Source of the DNA: Myxococcales bacterium
GTDB taxonomy: Bacteria > Myxococcota_A > Polyangia > Polyangiales > Ga0077539
DNA: 64,000 nucleotides
Direction: 5' to 3'
NCBI GenBank assembly: GCA_030652255.1
Contig: JAUSAZ010000219.1
Span: forward strand, 1 to 64,000
The translations under genes were made by a program, and so were the position numbers. The notes beneath the pieces are model-generated. The model was not told the DNA's origin, did not search any database, and saw nothing but the letters and a program-made list of their open reading frames with translations. This document shows, piece after piece, positions 6,980 through 16,769 of the stretch (within the stretch, counting starts at the first letter, position 1; every line of letters begins with the position of its first letter).

Positions 6980-8173
6980 TTACCTGTGCAGGTACTGCAT
7001 CGCGATGAAGAGGGCCGCGCCCAGGGCCGTTCCGCCGATGAGCACGGCCGCGACGATGAGCCCGGCGCGGGACCGTCCGCCGGCCGGGCCGCCCGGCGCC
7101 GCGGCGCTCGTCGGGGCCGCGGCGACCGAACCCCCGCCCTGCTGGTCGAGGACGATCATCACGGTGCGCGACCGCTTGTCAGCGAACTCCGCGCCGCGCA
7201 CGACCGGTCCGCCGGGCATCGGGGCGGGCGCCGGGGGCGCCATGCGCGACGCGATCACGCGCTCGGCGAGCGGGTACTGCCGCAGCGCCGCGGAGCCCAT
7301 CGGTTGTTGCAGCGCGTCGTGCAGCGCCGCGCCGAAGACGTTCATCGAGACGAAGCGGTGCTCGGGGCTGCGCCCCATCGCGCAGAGGATGACGGCCTCC
7401 ATCGCGGGGCTGATGCCCGGAACGATCTTGGAAGGCGAGCGCACCGCCTCCTGGAGGATCGCGTCGATGGTGGCCTGCTCGCTCTCACGCTGGAACGGTG
7501 ACGACCCGGTGAGCAGCTCGTAGAGCAGCACGCCCATCGAGTAGATGTCCGCCCGCGGGTCGACGGAGCCCGTGCCCGCGGCCTGCTCGGGGGCCATGTA
7601 CGCGGGGGTGCCGACGAGGAGCGCGCCGTTGTTCCAGGCGAGGCCGTCGTTGGGGTCGGAGAGCAGACCCGCGATGCCGTAGTCCATCAGCACGGGGTAC
7701 TGCGCAGCGCCGAGGTTGCGCGCGAGGTAGATGTTGTCGGGCTTGAGGTCGCGGTGCACGACACCCGCCCGGTGCGTCGCTTCGAGCGCCGCGATGATGG
7801 GCGTGAGCAGCTGCACCGCCTCGAGCTCCTTGAAGCGCCCCTTGCGGTAGAGCAGGTCGACCAGGGTCTCCCCCTCGAGGTAGGTCAACACCATGAAGGG
7901 CAGCCCGTCGTCGGCGTAGCCCGTGTCGAGCAGCTGCACCACGTGCGGGTGGGCGCACATCGTCACGGCCTGCGCCTCGCGCAGGAAGCGATCGATGATG
8001 CCGCGGTCGCGAATGAAGCGACCACGCAGGATCTTGATCGCGACCCGCTGACCGCTGGGCAGGTGGATCGCGGCAAATACCTGCCCCATCCCCCCTTCAC
8101 CGATCAGGCGCTCGACCTGGTACGCGCCGGAGAGGACCGTACCGATCCTGTTCGGCTCGGGAATGACGGACAT
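6980..8173 (-). CDS. Membrane-anchored Ser/Thr protein kinase with a DYG motif
   Basis: This 397-aa Hanks-type kinase has a Gly-rich loop GEGGMG (25-30), catalytic Lys47 in VAIK, Glu66, HRDLKPDN (140-147) and APE (194-196). The metal-binding DFG is DYG (164-166). The kinase domain ends near residue 290. A Pro/Ala-rich linker follows, then one membrane helix at about residues 369-392, leaving the kinase in the cytoplasm with almost no external part. The start MSVIPEP is set by a promoter 8 nt upstream; the longer frame upstream looks non-coding. Its stop lies 3 bp from the stop of the convergent binding-protein gene. Confidence 0.9.
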   Translation of the reverse strand: MSVIPEPNRIGTVLSGAYQVERLIGEGGMGQVFAAIHLPSGQRVAIKILRGRFIRDRGIIDRFLREAQAVTMCAHPHVVQLLDTGYADDGLPFMVLTYLEGETLVDLLYRKGRFKELEAVQLLTPIIAALEATHRAGVVHRDLKPDNIYLARNLGAAQYPVLMDYGIAGLLSDPNDGLAWNNGALLVGTPAYMAPEQAAGTGSVDPRADIYSMGVLLYELLTGSSPFQRESEQATIDAILQEAVRSPSKIVPGISPAMEAVILCAMGRSPEHRFVSMNVFGAALHDALQQPMGSAALRQYPLAERVIASRMAPPAPAPMPGGPVVRGAEFADKRSRTVMIVLDQQGGGSVAAAPTSAAAPGGPAGGRSRAGLIVAAVLIGGTALGAALFIAMQYLHR

Positions 8174-8181
8174 CGCGGGGC

Positions 8182-8210
8182 AGTCTCTCAATCCGCCGCC
8201 CCTCGGGCAA
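8182..8210 (-). promoter_or_regulatory. Probable promoter giving a leaderless kinase mRNA
   Basis: On the minus strand TTGCCC (8205-8210) and GAGACT (8182-8187) are 17 nt apart. The -10 is 8 nt from the ATG at 8173. The divergent lipoprotein gene has TAGACT at 8230-8235, 8 nt before its GTG at 8244, so both divergent mRNAs may be leaderless. Confidence 0.5.
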
Positions 8211-8243
8211 GCGTTCTCCGCGGGGAGCGTAGACTGCCGCCCC

Positions 8244-9644
8244 GTGAGTGCGGTCACGCTCCGAGGCATGGTGTCGGTCGTCGCGGTTGTCTCCCTCTCG
8301 GGCTGCGGACGCGCCCGGCCGCGCGATCGCGCCCCCGCCCGTGCGACCGTCGACGCCGGGCGGGACAGCTACATCCGTCGCGCCCCTCGGCCCGCGACCG
8401 GCTGCCCCGGCGCGGCGAGCACGTCGCCAGGGGAGGGGAGCCTCCACGGCGACACCGTCGCGGGCGTCGAGCGCTGGCTGGCCGCCGAGAGCCCGCATCG
8501 GGTGCCGTACGGACTCCATGTCCACCCGGGAGGTGCGCTGACCATCGAGCCCTGCGCCCTGGTGCTGGTCGGACCGCGGATGGAGGTCGTGGTGCACGGC
8601 GGCGCCACGCTTCGGGCCGCCGCCGCGCCGGGGAGGCCCATCCGCTTCGCGCGGCTCGACCCGGCCTTGCCGTGGCAGGCCCTCGAGGTGCGCGAAGACG
8701 CGCTCCCGGGCACCACCGTCGACGGGGCGGTGCTGGAGGGCGGCGGCGCGGCGCCCACGGAGCGCGGGGTCACCGCGGCGACGCTGCGGCTGGCGATGCG
8801 GGCGGGGCTGTCGGCTGCGGGTCTCTCGATCGTCGGCGGCGACGGGTGGGGCGTGGCGGTGCTCGGGGCCGGGCGCTTCGCCGACCGGGACGCGACGATC
8901 GAGCTGCGCGGGCTTCGCGGCGACGGCGCGGTCACCGTCGAGGACGTCAACCGCGTCGCCGGGCTCCCCCGCCTCTCGATGCGAGACAACGCCAGCAACG
9001 ATGTCCGGGTCGAGGCGCGGGTGCGCACGCTCACCGCCGACGCGCGCTGGCGCTCGCCGGGCCCCGATTCCAGGTACCGCGTGCGGCCCGCGATGCATGT
9101 GATCGTCGAGGGTACGGACTCGCCGGTGCTCACCCTCGAAGCCGGGACGAGGGTGTCGTTCGGCGCCGGCGCCGAGCTCGACGTGGGCTTCGGCGCGCCC
9201 GGCGCCCTCGTCGCAGAGGGTGAGACCTCCCGCCCGGTCGTCTTCGACGGCGCGGACGAGGAGCGGTGGGTGGGCATCCAGCTCGGTCCCCGGCTCGACG
9301 CGGCACGGTCGCGGCTCCGGTCGGTTCGCATCGCGCACGCCGGCGCGGCGTCGGGGGTGGTGCTGCCGACCTGCGGCTGCCCCGAGGGCCACGCCGACCA
9401 GGCGATGCTCACCCTCCAGGGGGTCTCGGGACCGGTCGCCATGCAGTCGGTGAGCTTCGTCGACGGGCCCAACGAGGGATTCGCCCTGCTTTGGGCGGGA
9501 AATTATCCAGACTCTGCCGCGGGCCTCCCGGCCGAGGTTGGCGCGTTGGACTTTACGCGGTCGGGTGTTCGATGTCGGGTGGGCGCGCCGCTGCGTCGCG
9601 GCCGTTGCCCTCCAGAGGCTCGTACCACTGCAGAACCCCGCTGA
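8244..9644 (+). CDS. Lipoprotein with a probable right-handed beta-helix
   Basis: The 466-aa product begins with a lipoprotein signal ending in the lipobox LSGC (Cys21). The body is made of short strands with repeated Gly-Ala-Gly and Leu/Val/Ile ladders, such as EVVVHGGATLRAAA and SVSFVDGPNEGFAL, the look of a parallel beta-helix. Cysteines near residues 50, 80 and 400 may be paired. I chose GTG 8244 because it keeps an Arg in the n-region and lies 8 nt after a TAGACT hexamer; ATG 8268 is the alternative. The C-terminus after about residue 440 is Arg-rich and less convincing. Function unknown; surface location is likely. Confidence 0.6.
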   Translation: MSAVTLRGMVSVVAVVSLSGCGRARPRDRAPARATVDAGRDSYIRRAPRPATGCPGAASTSPGEGSLHGDTVAGVERWLAAESPHRVPYGLHVHPGGALTIEPCALVLVGPRMEVVVHGGATLRAAAAPGRPIRFARLDPALPWQALEVREDALPGTTVDGAVLEGGGAAPTERGVTAATLRLAMRAGLSAAGLSIVGGDGWGVAVLGAGRFADRDATIELRGLRGDGAVTVEDVNRVAGLPRLSMRDNASNDVRVEARVRTLTADARWRSPGPDSRYRVRPAMHVIVEGTDSPVLTLEAGTRVSFGAGAELDVGFGAPGALVAEGETSRPVVFDGADEERWVGIQLGPRLDAARSRLRSVRIAHAGAASGVVLPTCGCPEGHADQAMLTLQGVSGPVAMQSVSFVDGPNEGFALLWAGNYPDSAAGLPAEVGALDFTRSGVRCRVGAPLRRGRCPPEARTTAEPR

Positions 9645-9706
9645 ATTCGGCGAATCCAGCCTTCGGATGCATAGAGGTCTGCGAGGGGTCAAGCGTGATT
9701 TTTGTA

Positions 9707-9722
9707 CTGCTCATATGAGCAG
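9707..9722. promoter_or_regulatory. Perfect 16-bp palindrome, possible operator
   Basis: CTGCTCATATGAGCAG reads the same on both strands without a spacer. It follows a T-rich stretch (TTTTTG). Perfect uninterrupted symmetry of this length suits a dimeric DNA-binding protein better than an RNA hairpin. Confidence 0.55.
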
Positions 9723-9799
9723 AGGTGGCGCGTTGGCGGTGGCCCCTGGCACGTGCCCGTCACCTCCGAGATCCTGCTGTCATTTCATGTCGTTGGGCG

Positions 9800-9825
9800 T
9801 CTGACGTAGCCTGTCCGACGTCAGA
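9800..9825. promoter_or_regulatory. 8-bp inverted repeat with a 10-nt spacer
   Basis: TCTGACGT (9800-9807) and ACGTCAGA (9818-9825) are perfect inverted copies separated by one helical turn (centre to centre 18 bp). This is the geometry of a dimeric regulator site. Confidence 0.5.
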
Positions 9826-9838
9826 ATCGCTTCGATTC
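9824..9838. promoter_or_regulatory. 6-bp inverted repeat with a 3-nt spacer
   Basis: GAATCG and CGATTC flank CTT. The left arm shares two bases with the preceding inverted repeat, so the two sites could not both be fully occupied if they bind different proteins. Confidence 0.4.
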
Positions 9839-10371
9839 GCGGTGATCCGGGCCCGGGGCGGGGTTGGCCCCGAAGCGGGAGCGCGGTGGGAGGGACTCGA
9901 AACGGGCGAGAGCTCCTGTGGTCCGAGCGGGCCGACGGCGGTGCTGAACGAATGTCTTCGTCTTGATGGCGCCAGAAAACTGTCGCACCAAGGGAGTGCG
10001 CCGGGTGATGAGCCCCGGCGGGCGGCGGACGGACGGACCCGTCGCCAGGTGTCCCGGGAGCACGAGTCGTCTTCCCGAGCACCAACATGACCAGTGCGGC
10101 CCTCCCCATCGGTGGGACCGACACCGGGGTCATGGCGCGTGCGAAGGGGCCCTGGGGATCTCGTCAGAGGCAGCGGTGTGTTCGGCGGACGGGTGCGAAG
10201 GCGGTTTCGCGGGGAGACCTGCGTTCGGGTGAGGGCGCTCACGGGCGATCCCGGCCGGCGATGCCGGAGGGAGAGCTTCCGTGGCGCCGCGGTCCGTCGT
10301 CGGGACGGGTCGGTCGTGGGTGGCGGTGTTGCTGGCGTGGTCGTGCGCCGGGGTCTTGCGGAGAACTGGAG

Positions 10372-10896
10372 ATGTCGATGGAGGAGCCGATCGAGGTGGG
10401 ACCTGAGGGCGCGGTGACGCTGGCGCTTCTTCGCGAAGCGCTCGGCGAGGTCACGCCCTCCCGGAGGTCCGCCGCGCCCGCGGCGCCGCGGGGGCGGTCG
10501 CAGACGATCTCGATGAAGCGGATGTCCAAGCGCGAACTGGCCCGGGCGCGCCTGGAGATGGTCGGCGAGGCGTACCACCGCCCGACGCACCGGGCGGACT
10601 GCCTGCACGGCGCCTTCGCGACGCGCCCGTGTCCCTTCGTGGCGTGCAAGTTCCACCTCTACCTGGAGGTGAACCCGCGCACGGGAAGCATCCGGATGAA
10701 CTTCCTCGACAAGGAGCCGTGGGAGCTGACGGAGACCTGCGCCCTCGACGTGGCCGACCGCGGCGGCGTCACCCTCGAGGAGGTCGGCGGCTGGCTGAAC
10801 CTCACCCGCGAGCGGGTGCGCCAGCTCGAGGTGCACGCCCTCGGCGCCCTGCGCGGGTTCTCCGAGGCCGCCGACCTCATGGACCTCTGCGGCTGA
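10372..10896 (+). CDS. Sigma region 4-like helix-turn-helix protein
   Basis: The 174-aa product ends in a helix-turn-helix like sigma-70 region 4: [20 protein letters not shown] at about residues 133-152. Before it lies a conserved-looking segment with four cysteines ([23 protein letters not shown]) that could bind a metal. There is no region 2, so it is not a complete sigma factor. Two starts fit: ATG 10372 with CGGAG 8 nt upstream, and ATG 10378 with GGAG 6 nt upstream. The reading frame extends to 10087 but the extra part looks non-coding. It could bind DNA or core polymerase; its role is unknown. Confidence 0.7.
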   Translation: MSMEEPIEVGPEGAVTLALLREALGEVTPSRRSAAPAAPRGRSQTISMKRMSKRELARARLEMVGEAYHRPTHRADCLHGAFATRPCPFVACKFHLYLEVNPRTGSIRMNFLDKEPWELTETCALDVADRGGVTLEEVGGWLNLTRERVRQLEVHALGALRGFSEAADLMDLCG

Positions 10897-10901
10897 GGCG
10901 A

Positions 10902-10939
10902 TTGCCCGGTCGGGGGCAACGGCGCGCTGGGGGTATAGT
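10902..10939 (+). promoter_or_regulatory. Inverted repeat and -10 element before purH
   Basis: TTGCCC (10902-10907) and GGGCAA (10914-10919) are inverted copies around GGTCGG. A good -10 hexamer, TATAGT, lies at 10934-10939. No -35 is found at 16-18 nt, so the inverted repeat may be an activator or repressor site. It could also act as a weak hairpin after the upstream gene, which stops at 10896. Confidence 0.45.
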
Positions 10940-10975
10940 CCCGCCGCCGCGACGGTGCGGCCCCCCGAAGGCGTC

Positions 10976-12550
<1,575 letters not shown>

Positions 12551-12673
12551 GAAGGTCAGCACAACCCTGCTGCGCCCCCCGATCCAGCGGTCGGCCGCGC
12601 TCGAAATACCCCGCGTATGTCTCGCGCGGCCTCCCTCGTCTCGGGGTGCTCGCGACGATCTGTGCTGACCTTC
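12551..12673. repeat. 123-bp segment bounded by perfect 13-bp inverted repeats
   Basis: GAAGGTCAGCACA (12551-12563) and TGTGCTGACCTTC (12661-12673) are exact inverted copies with 97 nt between them. The left arm starts on the base after the purH stop. No target duplication is obvious. It sits between convergent genes. It could be a small non-autonomous mobile element or a long-range RNA stem. Confidence 0.65.
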
Positions 12674-12689
12674 CGAGCGAGCGGGGCCC

Positions 12690-12926
12690 TCAGGGCGACA
12701 CGCAGGAGGCGAGCGCGAGCGAGGCCGTCGCGGTGGTGACGAGCGCGTCGCGCCGCGCCGGCTGGAGCCGCGCGGCCAGCAACAGCAGGGCGGTGGGCGC
12801 GAGCAGCGTCAGCGCCCAGCCGAGCGTGGGCCCGCGCGCCGCGATGAGCCGCGCGCCGAGCGTGAGGCGCGAGAGCCAGAGCAGGAGGTTGAACGCGAGC
12901 GTGAAGAGCACAACCCGGAGGCCCAT
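12690..12926 (-). CDS. Small two-helix membrane protein
   Basis: This 78-aa product (MGLRVVLFTLAF at the start) has two hydrophobic helices, about residues 4-20 and 33-50, joined by a short basic loop, then a hydrophilic, weakly hydrophobic tail. It is embedded in a much longer non-coding frame, so its start is chosen at the ATG directly before the first helix. The C-terminus ends 17 nt from the inverted repeat at 12551-12673. It lies divergent to the HD phosphohydrolase gene. No family recognised. Confidence 0.5.
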   Translation of the reverse strand: MGLRVVLFTLAFNLLLWLSRLTLGARLIAARGPTLGWALTLLAPTALLLLAARLQPARRDALVTTATASLALASCVSP

Positions 12927-13019
12927 GGCAGGCGCGCTACCACGCCCTCCCGCGGCGCCCCAAAGAAGCGGCGCCGCGCTGGCCGGGGGGCCGGGCGTCT
13001 GGCAGCCTGCAGGCGCGCG

Positions 13020-14315
13020 ATGATCCTGCGAGACCCGGTGCACGGCGTGGTGGCCTTCGAGGGGGAGAACGGCCGGGTGCTCCCGCGGCTCATCGACACG
13101 GTGGAGGTGCAGCGGCTGCGGCGGGTGCGGGCGCTCGGCGTGGCGTCGATGGCCTTCCCGGGGGCGGAGCACTCGCGCTTCGCGCACGCCATCGGGGCGG
13201 CGCAGGTGATGGCGAGGTTTCTCGCGCGCATCGAGCCGCTCGCGGAGGCGATGGGCGCGGCGCTCGACCCGGTGGACCACGACGACGCCCTCGCCGCCGC
13301 GCTGCTCCACGACCTGGGGCACGGCCCGCTCTCGCACCTCTTCGAGGAGGCCTTCCCGGGCATGCACGCGCACGAGCTCTGGACGAGCGCGATCATCCTC
13401 GACCCCGACACGGAGATCCACCGGGCGCTCGCGGCGCGCGAGCCCGAGATGCCGTCGCGGGTCGAGCGCCTCGTCCACGGCGTGCACCCGATGCCGGTGC
13501 TGGCGCGGGCCGTCTCCGGGATGCTCGACGTCGACCGCTGCGACTACCTCCTGCGCGACTCGCACATGACCGGCACGCGCTATGGGCTCTTCGACCTCGA
13601 CTGGCTCCTGCGCTCGCTCGCGCTCGAGCCCGACGCCGCGGGGCCGCGCCTCGCGGTCGAGGGCTCGAAGGGCCTCCCCGCGGTCGAGGGCTTCTTCCTC
13701 GCGCGGCTGTTCATGTACCAGCAGGTGTACTTCCACAAGGCGACGCGCGCGGCGGAGTGCGTGCTGCGCTCGACCTTCCGGCGCCTCGCCGACCTCGTCG
13801 CCGACGGCCGCGTGCCCGACGGGACCCCGGGGCCGATCACCCGCCTCGCGCGGGGCGAGCGCATCTCCACGCAGGCGTACCTCTCCCTCGACGACAACGT
13901 GCTCTGGCGCGCGGTCGACGCGTGGTGCGACGACCGCGACGAGGTGCTCTCGGGCCTCGCCGCGCGCTGCGGCCGGCGCGACCTCTTCAAGACCGCCTCG
14001 CTCGACGACATCGACCCCGAGCTCGACGAGACGATCCGGCAGGAGCTCGAGCAGATCGTGGGCTCGCTCGGCTTCGACCCGCGCTACTTCGCCGCGCTCG
14101 ACGTCGCCGAGGTGCTGCCCTTCGAGGCGCCGCGCGTCCCCGAGGAGGGCCTGCGCGTGCTGCACGCCCGGCGCCCGGCGCAGCCCCTGGAGCACGCGTC
14201 GTTCATCATCTCGCGCGTCGCCGACACGCCCTTCGTCCGGCGGCGGCTGGTGTTTCCGGCGGCGGCCCGCGTGGCGGTCACCGAAATGCTGGAGGCCCGT
14301 CGCCCGGGGCGCTGA
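13020..14315 (+). CDS. HD-superfamily phosphohydrolase
   Basis: This 431-aa protein belongs to the HD phosphohydrolases related to dGTPases and SAMHD1. The metal ligands are visible: HSRFAH (51-56), LLHDLGHGPLSH with His97-Asp98, and the later Asp in MLDVDRCDYLLRDS. These fit a two-metal phosphatase that cleaves nucleotides, possibly dNTPs, but the substrate is not known for this subgroup. It starts at ATG 13020 and is followed after 47 nt by a secreted-protein gene. No membrane segment is seen. Confidence 0.88.
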   Translation: MILRDPVHGVVAFEGENGRVLPRLIDTVEVQRLRRVRALGVASMAFPGAEHSRFAHAIGAAQVMARFLARIEPLAEAMGAALDPVDHDDALAAALLHDLGHGPLSHLFEEAFPGMHAHELWTSAIILDPDTEIHRALAAREPEMPSRVERLVHGVHPMPVLARAVSGMLDVDRCDYLLRDSHMTGTRYGLFDLDWLLRSLALEPDAAGPRLAVEGSKGLPAVEGFFLARLFMYQQVYFHKATRAAECVLRSTFRRLADLVADGRVPDGTPGPITRLARGERISTQAYLSLDDNVLWRAVDAWCDDRDEVLSGLAARCGRRDLFKTASLDDIDPELDETIRQELEQIVGSLGFDPRYFAALDVAEVLPFEAPRVPEEGLRVLHARRPAQPLEHASFIISRVADTPFVRRRLVFPAAARVAVTEMLEARRPGR

Positions 14316-14362
14316 AGGTCTCCCGCGGTCGCGTCGATGCCGTAGACTCGCGCCGGAGTCCG

Positions 14363-15361
14363 ATGCCGCACCCCGCACGCCGCGTGATTTTTACCGTCCT
14401 TTGTATTCCTTCGCTGGCCCTCGCGGACCCGCCGGCGGCGCCCGTGACGCTGGAGGTCACCGCGGCCGACACGCAGGGGCGCATCCGCTTCGCGCTGCGA
14501 AACGTCACCGGGGCCCCGGTGGAGGTGGTGGCCGACCGGCGGCTGCTCTCCTTCACCGCCACCCCTCCGCCGGTCGAGCCTGGCGCGCGGCGGCGGCGGC
14601 GCGTGGGACGGCTGCCGCGCTGCGCCCACGACCAGCGGCCGTCGCGCAACGAGTCCTCGCCGCGGGTCACCCTCGAACCCGGGCAGCGCTACAGCGAGGA
14701 GGCCGACGTGGACGACCTCTGCGGGCTGCGGTCGCCCGCGTTCGGGACGCAGCCGGTGGAGTTCCACTACGGCTTCGCGCCGCCGCGCCGGGGGAGCGCC
14801 TCGCACGCGCGCTCGATCGTGACCGACGAGCGCGAGGAGACCTACGCCGAGGTCGTCGCGCTCGCGCCGCCGTCGCTCGTCACCGCCGACCCCGCGCTCG
14901 CCGCGACCCCCGATCGCGAGGCGGGGCTGGCGCTGAGCGCGCGGGGCTCGAGCGCGTCGTCCCCGGCCGGACTCCGGTCGACGGTCACGGTGCGCAACCC
15001 CAGCGTGCACGCCCTCTGGACGCTCCTGCGGCCGACGCAGTTCTCCTTCGTGCTGACGACCCCTGCGGGCCTGGAGGTGGAGTGCAACGCGCTCACCCGG
15101 CAGCCGGCGCCGCTGCGCGACCTCTTCGTGCGCCTGCCCGCCGGCGGGCGTCGATCGTTCACGCTCTTGCCCGCGATGCACTGCCCCTCGGGAACCTTCC
15201 AGAGCGCGGGCGTGTACCGGGCGCGGGCGCGCTTCGAGAGCGGGGCCGACGGCGAGGCGTTCGGGTGGCAGCGGGTCTTCACCGGGGTGGTGGAGTCTGC
15301 GAGCATCCCGCTTCGGGTGTCCCGGGGCCAGATCGTTCCATTGCGCCCGCGGTTCGAGTAG
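14363..15361 (+). CDS. Secreted protein of unknown function
   Basis: The 332-aa product has a signal peptide (MPHPARRVIFTVLCIPSLAL, cleavage near Ala-Asp at residue 22). The mature protein looks like beta-sandwich repeats; a segment at residues 27-70 resembles an intracellular-proteinase-inhibitor or FixG-like domain (FALRNVTGAPVEVV), and a second similar segment starts near 210 (TVTVRNPSVHALW). Four or more cysteines may be paired. GGAG lies 6 nt before the ATG. A TAGACT hexamer at 14343-14348 may be its -10. It does not overlap the sigma-54 activator that follows. Confidence 0.6.
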   Translation: MPHPARRVIFTVLCIPSLALADPPAAPVTLEVTAADTQGRIRFALRNVTGAPVEVVADRRLLSFTATPPPVEPGARRRRRVGRLPRCAHDQRPSRNESSPRVTLEPGQRYSEEADVDDLCGLRSPAFGTQPVEFHYGFAPPRRGSASHARSIVTDEREETYAEVVALAPPSLVTADPALAATPDREAGLALSARGSSASSPAGLRSTVTVRNPSVHALWTLLRPTQFSFVLTTPAGLEVECNALTRQPAPLRDLFVRLPAGGRRSFTLLPAMHCPSGTFQSAGVYRARARFESGADGEAFGWQRVFTGVVESASIPLRVSRGQIVPLRPRFE

Positions 15362-15396
15362 GTCGGAGGCGCGCCGCCGGAGCGCGGGAGGATGTA

Positions 15397-16752
15397 ATGG
15401 CGAAGATCCTGGTCGTCGACGACCAGAAAAACATGCGGATCACCCTGTCGATCATGCTGCGCGCGGGCGGGCACGAGGTCGACGAGGCGGCGGACGCGGA
15501 CGCGGCGGCGGCGAGCCAGCGCGCGGGCGGCTACGACCTGGTGCTCACCGACCTGAAGATGGGCGCGCAGGACGGCATCGAGGTGCTTCGCCGCACGAAG
15601 GAGATGTTTCCGCTCACCGAGGTCATCGTGATGACCGCGTACGGCACCATCGAGAGCGCCGTCGAGGCGATGCGCCTCGGGGCCTACGACTACATCCAGA
15701 AGCCCTTCAACGAGCAGGAGCTGCTCGTGAAGGTGCAGCGCGCGGTGGAGAAGCGGCAGCTCGGCTCGCAGGTGGCCTTCTTCGCCGCGGAGTTTCGCGA
15801 CAAGTACCACTTCGAGAACATCGTGGGCCGCTCGTCGCCCATCCGCGAGGTGCTCGGGCGCATCGTGAAGATCGCCGGCAGCGACGCGACGGTGCTCATC
15901 ACGGGCGAGAGCGGCACGGGCAAGGAGCTCGTCGCCAAGGCCGTGCACGTGAACTCCAAGCGCTCGTCGCAGCCCTTCGTGCCGGTGAACTGCGCGGCGG
16001 TGACCGAGACGCTGCTCGAGAGCGAGCTCTTCGGGCACGTGAAGGGCGCGTTCACCGGTGCGAGCAGCCAGCGCAAGGGGCTCATCGAGGAGGCCACCGG
16101 CGGGACGTTCTTCTTCGACGAGATCGCGGAGACCTCCACGGCCTTCCAGGCGAAGCTGCTGCGGGTGCTCCAGGAGGGGGAGATCCGGCGCGTCGGGGAC
16201 AACAAGGCCATCAAGGTCGACATCCGCGTGATCGCCGCGACCAACCAGGACATGCACCGCGCCATCGCGGAGAAGCGCTTCCGGCAGGACCTCTACTACC
16301 GGCTCAACGTCGTGCGCTTCCTGCTCCCGCCGCTGCGCGAGCGCCGGGAGGACATCCCCCTGCTGTCGCAGCACTTCATGGAGAAGGTCTGCCGCAAGAT
16401 GAACACCCGCGTGCGCATGGGCGACGGGGTGATGGACTTCCTCCTCGCGTACGAGTTTCCGGGCAACATCCGCGAGCTCGAGAACATGATCGAGCAGGGC
16501 GTGGCGCTCGCCTCGCAGACGGGCGTCGTGCAGCTCGAGGACATCGCCCCGCAGGACCTCCCGACGGCGCCGCGTGACCTGCCGGGGGAGCGCTCGCTCG
16601 CGGCCTCGGTGGACGCCGCGGAGCGACAGGCGATCGAGTCGGCGCTGCGGGAGTGCGACGGCAACCGCGAGCGGGCGGCCGACCAGCTCGGCCTGTCGCC
16701 GACGACGCTCTGGCGGAAGATGAAGCGCCTCGACATCCGCTGGCCGACCTGA
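15397..16752 (+). CDS. Sigma-54-dependent response regulator, NtrC family
   Basis: This 451-aa activator has a receiver domain (phosphoacceptor Asp52, Lys102), an AAA+ domain with Walker A GESGTGKE (170-177) and the sigma-54 contact loop GAFTGA (217-222), and a Fis-type helix-turn-helix at the C-terminus (NRERAADQLGLSPTTLWRKM). It would activate sigma-54 promoters when phosphorylated by a histidine kinase. No kinase gene is adjacent, so the partner is elsewhere. The ribosome site GGGAGGA (15386-15392) fixes the ATG at 15397; the 600 codons upstream in frame are the shadow of other genes. Confidence 0.95.
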   Translation: MAKILVVDDQKNMRITLSIMLRAGGHEVDEAADADAAAASQRAGGYDLVLTDLKMGAQDGIEVLRRTKEMFPLTEVIVMTAYGTIESAVEAMRLGAYDYIQKPFNEQELLVKVQRAVEKRQLGSQVAFFAAEFRDKYHFENIVGRSSPIREVLGRIVKIAGSDATVLITGESGTGKELVAKAVHVNSKRSSQPFVPVNCAAVTETLLESELFGHVKGAFTGASSQRKGLIEEATGGTFFFDEIAETSTAFQAKLLRVLQEGEIRRVGDNKAIKVDIRVIAATNQDMHRAIAEKRFRQDLYYRLNVVRFLLPPLRERREDIPLLSQHFMEKVCRKMNTRVRMGDGVMDFLLAYEFPGNIRELENMIEQGVALASQTGVVQLEDIAPQDLPTAPRDLPGERSLAASVDAAERQAIESALRECDGNRERAADQLGLSPTTLWRKMKRLDIRWPT

Positions 16753-16769
16753 CCCGCGGACGTCGCGAA

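Larger units (their letters stand above)
9645..10371. other. 727-bp gene-free region with palindromes
   Basis: No reading frame here looks coding on either strand: translations are Arg/Pro/Ser runs without family features, and the codon pattern of the neighbours is lost. It holds three clear palindromes between 9707 and 9838, listed separately. The rest (9840-10371) shows only weak hairpins and no tRNA. It may be regulatory DNA, hold a structured RNA, or be a decayed gene. Confidence 0.55.

Noticed and set aside
9645-10371. A possible pseudogene or extended N-terminus of the sigma-4-like protein
   Set aside because: The frame from 10087 is Arg/Gly-rich without pattern, and no broken homologous segments were recognised; kept as gene-free.
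12551-12673. Insertion sequence
   Set aside because: Only 123 bp, no transposase and no clear target duplication; reported as an inverted-repeat element only.
13582-15396. 600-codon N-terminal extension of the sigma-54 activator
   Set aside because: Ser/Arg-rich shadow of the HD phosphohydrolase and the secreted-protein genes; the true start has GGGAGGA at 15386.
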